From: JBGTKH01 sp041744735
GTDB lineage: Bacteria > Planctomycetota > Planctomycetia > Pirellulales > Pirellulaceae
Direction: 5' to 3'
DNA: 8,770 nucleotides
NCBI GenBank assembly: GCA_041744735.1
Contig: JBGTKH010000407.1
Location: forward strand, 1-8,770
Part shown: piece after piece, positions 1 to 4,974 of the stretch
Position numbering within the stretch: position 1 is the stretch's first letter
Layout: each line of letters begins with the position of its first letter
Notes under the pieces: model-generated
What the model was told of the DNA's origin: nothing
What the model saw: only the letters and a program-made list of their open reading frames with translations
Database searches by the model: none
Position numbers and translations under genes: made by a program

Positions 1-74
1 AACTGGGGCCAATCCGCGCCGCACAGCACATTCATGCCACACGCTAAAGCAATCAAGGCAAGCGTTCGTTGCAT
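1..74 (-). CDS. Exported protein, probably PQQ-like beta-propeller (5' end only)
   Basis: Only the first 24 codons lie in the window; the gene continues past the left edge. They read MQRTLALIALACG-MNVLCGADWPQ, then a codon starting TT (Phe or Leu). Seen directly: a short basic start, a hydrophobic core of about 12 residues and a small-residue CGA site, which together make a signal peptide. From family knowledge, an 'A-D-W-P-Q-F/W-R-G-P' segment just after the signal peptide is the hallmark start of planctomycete PQQ-binding-like beta-propeller (BamB-like) proteins; the partial TT codon fits WPQF. The ATG at 74 is preferred because AAAGGA lies 9 nt upstream; the other nearby ATG, at 84, is in another frame. 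The family call rests on four or five residues and is tentative, but export is well supported. Confidence 0.55.
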   Translation of the reverse strand, partial: MQRTLALIALACGMNVLCGADWPQ

Positions 75-83
75 ATCGTTGCA

Positions 84-89
84 TCCTTT
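84..89 (-). promoter_or_regulatory. Ribosome-binding site of the left-edge gene
   Basis: On the minus strand AAAGGA sits 9 nt before the ATG at 74. It supports choosing this ATG, which gives the signal peptide, over the out-of-frame ATG at 84. Confidence 0.5.
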
Positions 90-147
90 GCAAGACTGTT
101 GTTCGTGTTTTCTTTGTAGGAGTTGTAATCTGACATTTACCAAAAGT

Positions 148-238
148 TCGTTTAACCCGTAGCCGCAGGCGAGGGCGTCGGCAGCAACAGGTTCGCCTGC
201 CATTGCGACGCCCTCGCCTGCGGCTACGGGTTAAACGA
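148..238. repeat. Perfect 33-bp inverted repeat (large hairpin)
   Basis: Arms 148-180 and 206-238 are exact reverse complements over 33 bp, with a 25-nt loop (181-205). Inside the loop CAGG-TTCG-CCTG (188-199) forms a second small hairpin with a TTCG tetraloop. The arm core is CGTAGCCGCAGGCGAGGGCG. The element starts 11 nt after the stop codon at 249 and lies before the gene starting at 74, so it can end or stabilise the upstream mRNA. There is no clear T-run after it, so it is not a classical intrinsic terminator. I recall this core as dispersed in planctomycete genomes, but a count in the host genome is needed. Confidence 0.85.
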
Positions 239-248
239 CGTGCCATCG

Positions 249-1430
249 TTAGCGTGTCAGCCGTTCGACCGACGTGGTCTCAGCCAGCGGGCGGTCTTGC
301 GACAGGATGGCGGTGCCGTAGCGGTCGCAGACGCGAAGCTGGAATTCCCAGCGCTGCGCCCACACTTCCTCTTGTTCGTTCTGACAGATCTTCAGCAAAA
401 TCTCATTGCGGCCCTTGTTCATCCGCCCGCGGCCGACGTATTGATCGATCTCCGTGTTGGAGTGATAGACGTTGTTGGCCGTGAGCAGTTCGCCGTTTAA
501 CCAGACCTTGTTGGCGTTGATGCAACCCAGCCGCAATTCAACGTCTTGATCCTTGTCCGATTGAAACACCGCGTAGGCGTACGTAATCGCCCCTTTGTGA
601 TTTGCCTGCGCTTTGTTGAGATCGACTGTGCCGTACTCATTCTCAGTAGTATGCGACGACCAGCGAACCTCGCCAAGCTTTCCCTGATACTTGGCCGACA
701 AGTCAACGCCCTTTTCCGGTTCGTACGCGACGTCGAATCCCGATTTATTGGTGTTGTCGAACGGGCCGGCCAGCTTCCAAGTCATGATGAATCCGAAGTG
801 CGTCGGCAGATCGACTTTCTCGCCGAGCTTACGCAACTCTTCGGAGGCCGCTTTGATTTGGTCCAAGTCCCGCGCGGCAGTCAGTGCCTCGCGATACGCG
901 GCGACGGCCTGTTGCTTGTCGTCGCCGCTGGCCAACTTACCGGCTCGGTCGAGGACGACGGCGACCGCTTCACGTCGCAGTTCCAAGCTGGGATCGTTCA
1001 ACATCGCGGGAATCAGTCGCTGATGAGCCGTCGCATCAACGCCAGCGATCAACTCATAGGCCAGCCGCCGAGCCCGCGGCGCATGTTTCGTGTCGGCCAG
1101 AAACGCCTCCAGGGCCGGCAGAGGCAGCTTGCCGCCGCTGTTCAACTCCCGTTGAGCGATCGCTTCCGCCGCGGCCCGCACCCAGTTCGTGGTCAACTCG
1201 CCCGCCCCATCCATGCCGGCCAGAATCTCAGGAAGCTGAGCCGCATCGGCCTTCGACAACGCCTGCCACGCCGCAACCGCCTGACGATGCCCAGCGCCTT
1301 TCGGCCCCACGCCGCGGAGTTTTTCAAGCAATGGTCCCACGTCAACCTTCTCGGCCTGCGCCACGGCTGACGTCAGGCACACCGCGACACAACAGACGGC
1401 CTTCAACAAGATCGAACGCTTACACCGCAT
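249..1430 (-). CDS. Exported HEAT-like / beta-sandwich protein
   Basis: A 393-residue protein of unknown function. Residues 1-26 form a clear signal peptide: basic MRCKR start, hydrophobic core, AQA cleavage site before E27. Residues about 30-205 are Ala/Leu-rich helices in HEAT/armadillo-like spacing (for example the helical pair around 140-165), suggesting a protein-binding scaffold. Residues about 212-372 look like a beta-sandwich of the galactose-binding/PA14 kind: 'WKLAGPFDN' (218-226), 'VWLNGE' (309-314), 'NEILLKICQ' (342-350) and 'WEFQLRV' (361-367) match the usual strand and loop pattern of such domains. The frame stays open up to a possible start at 1484, but that would bury the signal peptide behind 18 extra residues; the ATG at 1430 has AGGA 9 nt upstream. 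The protein probably acts in the periplasm or at the cell surface. It lies 122 bp after ftsY in the same direction and may be read with it. Confidence 0.75.
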   Translation of the reverse strand: MRCKRSILLKAVCCVAVCLTSAVAQAEKVDVGPLLEKLRGVGPKGAGHRQAVAAWQALSKADAAQLPEILAGMDGAGELTTNWVRAAAEAIAQRELNSGGKLPLPALEAFLADTKHAPRARRLAYELIAGVDATAHQRLIPAMLNDPSLELRREAVAVVLDRAGKLASGDDKQQAVAAYREALTAARDLDQIKAASEELRKLGEKVDLPTHFGFIMTWKLAGPFDNTNKSGFDVAYEPEKGVDLSAKYQGKLGEVRWSSHTTENEYGTVDLNKAQANHKGAITYAYAVFQSDKDQDVELRLGCINANKVWLNGELLTANNVYHSNTEIDQYVGRGRMNKGRNEILLKICQNEQEEVWAQRWEFQLRVCDRYGTAILSQDRPLAETTSVERLTR

Positions 1431-1439
1431 GATTAAGGT

Positions 1440-1443
1440 TCCT
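1440..1443 (-). promoter_or_regulatory. Ribosome-binding site deciding the start at 1430
   Basis: AGGA on the minus strand, 9 nt before the ATG at 1430. With the signal peptide that follows, it favours this start over the in-frame one at 1484. Confidence 0.5.
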
Positions 1444-1552
1444 ATCGCTGTGTGATGAACAATCCAACGAGGCAGAACAAACATCCCGCCGCCCAGACGG
1501 CGCGGCCGTATTGTAACGCATCACAGCGACGATGGGAAACCTACGGACAGGC

Positions 1553-2608
1553 TTACTTGCCTTCGGCATCCACGTCCGCAAAGAGCGCGTCGACGAATTG
1601 GTCGACGTTGAAGAGTGCCAGGTCGGAGGCCTTCTCGCCAAGGCCAATGTATTTGACAGGCAAGTTGAAGCGTTGGCGGATCGGGATCACGACACCGCCT
1701 TTCGCCGTGCCATCGAGCTTGGCCAGCACGATGCCGGTGCAGCCGGCCGCTTCCGAGAAACCTTGGGCTTGGCTCAGTCCGTTTTGGCCGGCCGTGGCGT
1801 CCAGCACCAGCAGCGCTTCATGCGGCGCTTCGGGGATCAGCTTAGCGATGACCCGGCGGATCTTGTCGAGTTGCTTCATCAAATTGACTTGCGTTTGCAG
1901 TCGGCCCGCGGTGTCAATGATACAGATGTCGGCGCTCGCCTCCAGCGCGCGGGCCACGGCGCGATGAGCGACACTAGCTGGATCGCCGCCTTGCTCGCCG
2001 GTAACGATGTCCGCCCCCGTGCGCTCGGCCCAAATCTTCAGTTGCTCGACGGCCGCCGCGCGAAACGTGTCGCCGGCGCCCAGCACGACCTGCTTGCCCT
2101 GCTGCCGGAACATGTGCGTGAGCTTGGCGATCGAAGTCGTTTTCCCCGAGCCGTTGACGCCGACGACCATGATTATCGTGGGGCCAGTGGCGGCGTACTG
2201 AATCGGCTCTTCGGGCTGAGCCATCAACTCTTTGATCTTCGCTTCGATGCTGGCCAGCACGTCGGTCATGTGAACCACGCGGCCGCGAAAGTCCGATTGC
2301 ACGCGGTCGCGAATCTCGTTCGCGGGACCCGCGCCCATATCCGTCTTTACAAGAATCGCGAACAGCTCGGTCAAGAACTCGTCGTCAACCAGCCGTCCTT
2401 CGCGTTTGAACAGATCGCGGATATCCGTGTTCAGCAGCGCGGAGGTCTTCTGCAGCCCTTGCTTGAAGCGCGCGAACAAGTTTTTCTTGGGTTCGTCCGG
2501 CTTGGCGGCGGGGAGCTGTTGTTGCGCGGAGGGTGAAGACGTTTGAGCAGACTCAACCGGTTGATTTTCCGGCGGCGTTTTAGTCTTGAAGCGATCGAAT
2601 AGACCCAT
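1553..2608 (-). CDS. ftsY: Signal recognition particle receptor FtsY
   Basis: FtsY is the SRP-family GTPase that docks ribosome-SRP complexes at the inner membrane so that membrane proteins are inserted during translation. The 351-residue protein has a short N-terminal region (about 1-45, Pro/Gln/Ser-rich, starting with amphipathic MGLFDRFK), a helical N domain (about 46-140), and the NG GTPase domain with all its motifs: Walker A GVNGSGKT (150-157), DTFRAAAVEQL (180-190), DTAGR (232-236), AKLDG (296-300) and GLGEKASDL (322-330). Position 296 is Ala where Thr is most common in the TKLD motif; this should be tolerated. The N-terminal acidic A domain of E. coli FtsY is absent, as in many bacteria. 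The ATG lies 2 nt after the nusB stop codon, so the two genes form a tightly coupled pair. Confidence 0.97.
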   Translation of the reverse strand: MGLFDRFKTKTPPENQPVESAQTSSPSAQQQLPAAKPDEPKKNLFARFKQGLQKTSALLNTDIRDLFKREGRLVDDEFLTELFAILVKTDMGAGPANEIRDRVQSDFRGRVVHMTDVLASIEAKIKELMAQPEEPIQYAATGPTIIMVVGVNGSGKTTSIAKLTHMFRQQGKQVVLGAGDTFRAAAVEQLKIWAERTGADIVTGEQGGDPASVAHRAVARALEASADICIIDTAGRLQTQVNLMKQLDKIRRVIAKLIPEAPHEALLVLDATAGQNGLSQAQGFSEAAGCTGIVLAKLDGTAKGGVVIPIRQRFNLPVKYIGLGEKASDLALFNVDQFVDALFADVDAEGK

Positions 2609-2610
2609 CT

Positions 2611-3033
2611 CTACTCCATGTCCGACGGCGGCGGCTCTTTTTGCAGGAACCGGTCGAGCACCCCGTTGACGAATTGCGCCGACTGCTTGCTGCCAAACCG
2701 TTTGGCCAGTTCCACGGCTTCGTTAATGGCCACGCGCCCCGGCGTGTCGCTGTACAGAATCTCGTACGCACCCAGCCGCAGCACGTTGCGGTCGGTCACG
2801 GCCATCCGCGCCAGGCTCCAGTTGTCGGCCCGCGCCGCTAGCATCTGGTCCAATTCTTCGCGATTGCGGCGCACGCCGGAGAGCAGCGAGCGCGCAAACG
2901 CCACCAGTGCCTCGTCGTCATTCAGCCGGCGGCGCAGAAACTGATCCGACGCCATCGCTTCGCTCGGCGGATTCAGGTCGTCCTGATACAGGACTTGTAG
3001 CACAATTTCACGAGCACGACTGCGACGCGTCAT
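2611..3033 (-). CDS. nusB: Transcription antitermination factor NusB
   Basis: NusB binds boxA RNA together with NusE (ribosomal protein S10) and helps RNA polymerase read through and process rRNA operons. The 140-residue all-helical protein has the usual length. Its Arg-rich start RRSRAREIVLQVLYQ (3-17) is the typical RNA-binding first helix; DRNVLRLGAYEILY (81-94) and the region VAINEAVELAKRFG (101-114) followed by FVNGVLDRF (121-129) are the family's C-terminal signatures. The start ATG at 3033 is the only reasonable choice; GGGAG lies about 12 nt upstream, rather distant. The order ribH-nusB-ftsY keeps the well-known ribH-nusB pairing, but here 277 bp of repeat-bearing DNA separates ribH from nusB, so nusB-ftsY may have its own promoter. 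Confidence 0.96.
   Translation of the reverse strand: MTRRSRAREIVLQVLYQDDLNPPSEAMASDQFLRRRLNDDEALVAFARSLLSGVRRNREELDQMLAARADNWSLARMAVTDRNVLRLGAYEILYSDTPGRVAINEAVELAKRFGSKQSAQFVNGVLDRFLQKEPPPSDME
2614..2617 (-). promoter_or_regulatory. ftsY ribosome-binding site inside the end of nusB
   Basis: GGAG on the minus strand lies 5 nt before the ftsY ATG (2608) and overlaps the last nusB codons. This suits translational coupling of the two genes. Confidence 0.6.
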
Positions 3034-3070
3034 TTCAACTCACAACTCCCATAGACGGATTGCTCCCGAA

Positions 3071-3091
3071 GGACGGATTGCCAATCCGTCC
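3071..3091. repeat. Short palindromic repeat, 9-bp stem
   Basis: GGACGGATT-GCC-AATCCGTCC is a perfect 9-bp stem with a 3-nt loop. A partial copy of its arm (GACGGATTG) occurs again at about 3055-3063. The element lies in the leader region of nusB. I recall it as a common dispersed planctomycete sequence; its role is unknown. Confidence 0.7.
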
Positions 3092-3136
3092 CACAATTAT
3101 AGGACGCAAGTCAATCGCCGCTATCGCCCCAACTAT

Positions 3137-3305
3137 GGAGTGCGGCGACTCGTCGCCGCTTTTGGAGTTTTGGATCTTCTCCGGCGGGTCTAACGCGGCC
3201 GCGTCTTTCAGTTCGCGGGAAGGCAAATTCGCTTCACGGAAAAGCAAAATCGCTGCGTGGCGGGAAGCCAAAAAATCCTAAAGCGGCGACGAGTCGCCGC
3301 ACTCC
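3137..3305. repeat. Pair of inverted 26-bp hairpin repeats between ribH and nusB
   Basis: Positions 3137-3162 and 3280-3305 are exact reverse complements over 26 bp. Each copy itself holds the hairpin GCGGCGAC-TC-GTCGCCGC, followed by a T-rich tail. Pairing continues imperfectly inward for about 10 bp (GGA and TTTT segments). The two copies point toward each other across about 117 bp of sequence with no gene. The arrangement resembles a small non-autonomous repeat element or two terminators facing each other. It fills most of the 277-bp gap between ribH and nusB. Confidence 0.8.
3270..3300 (-). terminator. Candidate intrinsic terminator after ribH
   Basis: Reading with ribH transcription, an 8-bp G+C-rich stem GCGGCGAC/GTCGCCGC with a 2-nt loop is followed by TTTAGGA and then six T residues (3275-3270). 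It begins 10 nt after the ribH stop codon. The shape fits a Rho-independent terminator, although the T-run is interrupted. It is also the right copy of the inverted repeat pair, so its terminator role is inference. Confidence 0.45.
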
Positions 3306-3310
3306 AAAGG

Positions 3311-3781
3311 CTAGGGCAGCTTATTTAGCAAGCTCACCATTTCTAAGGCCGCTTCGGCGCACTCGATGCCTTTGTTGCCCACGTTGCCGCCGGCACGATG
3401 AATCGCCTGTTCGAGCGTGTTGCACGTCAGCACCCCGAACAACACGGGAACGCCGGTCTCGACCGCTAGTTGGCCGAGAGCAGTACTGACCGCGCGATTG
3501 ATGTGCTCGTCGTGCGTGGTTTCGCCGCGGATGACCGCGCCCAAACAGAGCACCGCCACGTAGCCGCGCGATTCGGTCAGACGCTTGGCAATTACTGGGA
3601 TTTCCCAAGCGCCGGGTACTCGCACCACGTCCACGCCAACGTCGGGCACGCCGCGCGCCGCCAGCGTTTGCAGCGCCCCGGACAGGAGCTTCTCCGTGAT
3701 CGTCTCATTATACCGCGACACCACAATCGCAAATCGCCCGGTTGGCGTCTCGTCCGAATCGCCTCGAAATTCTGTCGCCAC
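3311..3781 (-). CDS. ribH: 6,7-dimethyl-8-ribityllumazine synthase
   Basis: RibH condenses 5-amino-6-ribitylamino-uracil with 3,4-dihydroxy-2-butanone 4-phosphate to give lumazine, the penultimate step of riboflavin synthesis in the cytoplasm. The 156-residue protein has the family's normal length and motifs: SRYNETIT (22-29; the substrate-ring position is Tyr where many homologues have Phe), VPGAWEIP (55-62), GAVIRGETTHDEHI (81-94) with the expected catalytic His90, and the C-terminal NTLEQAIHRAGG/NKG segment (121-138) with phosphate-binding Arg129. After His90 the sequence is DEH rather than the usual aromatic FDY/YDY pattern. The start codon is GTG at 3781, chosen because GGGAGG lies 5 nt upstream and the domain begins right after. 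The stop of the SWIM gene is only 30 nt upstream, suggesting co-transcription. Confidence 0.96.
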   Translation of the reverse strand: MATEFRGDSDETPTGRFAIVVSRYNETITEKLLSGALQTLAARGVPDVGVDVVRVPGAWEIPVIAKRLTESRGYVAVLCLGAVIRGETTHDEHINRAVSTALGQLAVETGVPVLFGVLTCNTLEQAIHRAGGNVGNKGIECAEAALEMVSLLNKLP

Positions 3782-3786
3782 GTAAA

Positions 3787-3792
3787 CCTCCC
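3787..3792 (-). promoter_or_regulatory. Strong ribosome-binding site for the GTG start of ribH
   Basis: GGGAGG on the minus strand, 5 nt before the GTG at 3781. It is the best Shine-Dalgarno match seen in the window and fixes the non-ATG start. Confidence 0.75.
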
Positions 3793-3811
3793 ATCGACCG
3801 GCCGCCCGCCA

Positions 3812-4834
3812 TCACCTTTTCTTCTTTGGTTTCGCCTTGGGTTTCGCGGAGCGAACGGCAGCAACCGCCGCAACTTTCTCGCGCTTCACAACCGCTTTCT
3901 TAGCAAGTTTCTTGCGAACGCTGGGGGTGGGCGGCTCAACCGAAACTTTCGCGACGGCACGTTTGGTCGTGGTCGTCCTGGCATTTGCCGAGACGGTCGC
4001 CGACGAGCGCCGCTTGCGCGCGGGCTTCGTGGAACGAGCGCTTGCAGTGGCAGCCGGTGCAGCCTTTGCCACTGCTTGCGAGCAAGCAGTGCCACCTGAC
4101 GCCGTCTCCAACTCAATCCCGAACAACGCACCCAAATCTTCCTGCTCGAGCGATCCGGTTTCATCCAAAGCCAAAGCCGCATTCAGATTCGCGCCCTCGA
4201 CCGCTTGGCTGATCAGTTCCAGATGGTCCACCTGACGCAAGTGAAACAGCATTTCAGGATCGGTGTCCAAGCGGGCGCCGACGCCGTACAGCACGGCGGC
4301 CACGTGCTTGCACAACACCGCCCAGTCGGGACAACTGCAGCGCATCTTGATTTCATTGGGCTCCGGAAACAGTCCCTCGCGTTGACGGGTGAGCCGCTCC
4401 ATCACGCCCTGCGAAAAACGGCCTTGCAGCAGATCCATCAACGAATCGATCGACCGCGAACAATCCTGTTTGATCTTTTTCCAATCCGCTGCTTTCAACG
4501 GCGTGATTTCGACGGCGATCTGGTAGATGTCCGACCCGCTGACAATCGCCTCAACTTTGCCTCCGCTGATTTGCAGATCGACTACCGAGCCGTTGCGGAC
4601 ATACGTCCGGCCGCGCGGCAAGCGGTTGGCAAAGTCGCTGTAGCTCTCCAGATTGTCGCACCACGCCTGGCCCCAAAACGTGGTCGCAATCGCACGGCCG
4701 CTGATGTTCACCGGCTGAAGCTGGCGACCGTTCTTAGCTAGGTTTTGGGCATGTTTGGCCGCATTTGCCCGGCGCTTCGCCACGGGAACATAGGGCCGAA
4801 ATCCATAACCGCCGTATCCCCATCGTCTTGCCAT
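3812..4834 (-). CDS. SWIM zinc-finger protein with basic C-terminal tail
   Basis: A 340-residue protein. The N-terminal part (MARRWGYGGYGFRPYVPVAK, then a conserved-looking block with 'FWGQAWCDNLE' at 53-63) is the arrangement seen in bacterial SWIM-domain proteins. The SWIM motif CxCx6CxH is complete: Cys166, Cys168, Cys175, His177 (CSCPDWAVLCKH), followed by AAVLYGVG and a short helical region. SWIM domains bind zinc and usually DNA or protein; in bacteria they often accompany SNF2-family helicases, none of which is visible here. Residues about 251-340 are low-complexity Ala/Lys/Arg/Ser/Thr, ending KPKAKPKKKR, similar to histone-H1-like tails and likely to bind nucleic acid. A hairpin repeat lies in frame at the start of this tail. 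An upstream in-frame start at 4894 adds 20 unconvincing residues; GGGAG 7 nt before the ATG at 4834 supports the shorter form. The exact function is unknown. Confidence 0.85.
   Translation of the reverse strand: MARRWGYGGYGFRPYVPVAKRRANAAKHAQNLAKNGRQLQPVNISGRAIATTFWGQAWCDNLESYSDFANRLPRGRTYVRNGSVVDLQISGGKVEAIVSGSDIYQIAVEITPLKAADWKKIKQDCSRSIDSLMDLLQGRFSQGVMERLTRQREGLFPEPNEIKMRCSCPDWAVLCKHVAAVLYGVGARLDTDPEMLFHLRQVDHLELISQAVEGANLNAALALDETGSLEQEDLGALFGIELETASGGTACSQAVAKAAPAATASARSTKPARKRRSSATVSANARTTTTKRAVAKVSVEPPTPSVRKKLAKKAVVKREKVAAVAAVRSAKPKAKPKKKR
4070..4091. repeat. Hairpin repeat inside the SWIM gene
   Basis: CACTGCTTGC (4070-4079) and GCAAGCAGTG (4082-4091) are perfect 10-bp arms with a 2-nt loop. 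Related pieces flank it: CAGTGGCA at 4045-4052 pairs with TGCCACTG at 4067-4074. The element is read in frame as GTACSQAVA (residues about 248-256) at the junction of the globular part and the basic tail. The arm sequence resembles a dispersed intergenic repeat I recall from planctomycetes. Confidence 0.65.
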
Positions 4835-4841
4835 GAGAACG

Positions 4842-4846
4842 CTCCC
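4842..4846 (-). promoter_or_regulatory. Ribosome-binding site deciding the SWIM gene start
   Basis: GGGAG on the minus strand, 7 nt before the ATG at 4834. It argues against the longer in-frame start at 4894. Confidence 0.6.
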
Positions 4847-4974
4847 AGAATCGCTCCATCGACCCAGCCGGCGCATACCCGCACGCAGGCCCACCGACCA
4901 TCAACCTAACGCACGCTCCGCAGACGGGGCAATATCGGTTTGGCTGCCGTCACGCCATGAAACCGTCTGTGGCA

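Noticed and set aside
546..1370. 274-residue plus-strand open frame
   Set aside because: It lies fully opposite the exported HEAT-like gene, which has a signal peptide and ribosome-binding site; the plus frame is Arg-rich and shows no recognisable domain.
1431..1484. Longer N-terminus for the exported HEAT-like protein
   Set aside because: The 18 extra residues would bury a typical signal peptide and lack a ribosome-binding site.
1445..1529. TCGCTGTG/CACAGCGA inverted repeat in the ftsY to HEAT gap
   Set aside because: Eight-bp arms about 70 nt apart with an imperfect extension; too weak to call a regulatory site.
1532..2536. 334-residue plus-strand open frame
   Set aside because: It is antisense to ftsY, which is certain from its GTPase motifs; the long antisense frame follows from G+C-rich codon use.
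3035..3271. 78-residue open frame on the minus strand in the ribH-nusB gap
   Set aside because: Most of it is a translation of the hairpin repeats (GRIGNPSFGSNPS from the palindrome, SGDESPHS from the 26-bp repeat). Such frames recur wherever the repeats occur and show no protein-family pattern or good ribosome-binding site.
4835..4894. Longer N-terminus for the SWIM protein
   Set aside because: The added 20 residues look like untranslated sequence, and GGGAG at 4842-4846 marks the shorter start.
4921..4969. 7-bp inverted repeat CAGACGG/CCGTCTG as a terminator between the methyltransferase and SWIM genes
   Set aside because: The loop is 35 nt, the stem short and no T-run follows; this could easily be chance.
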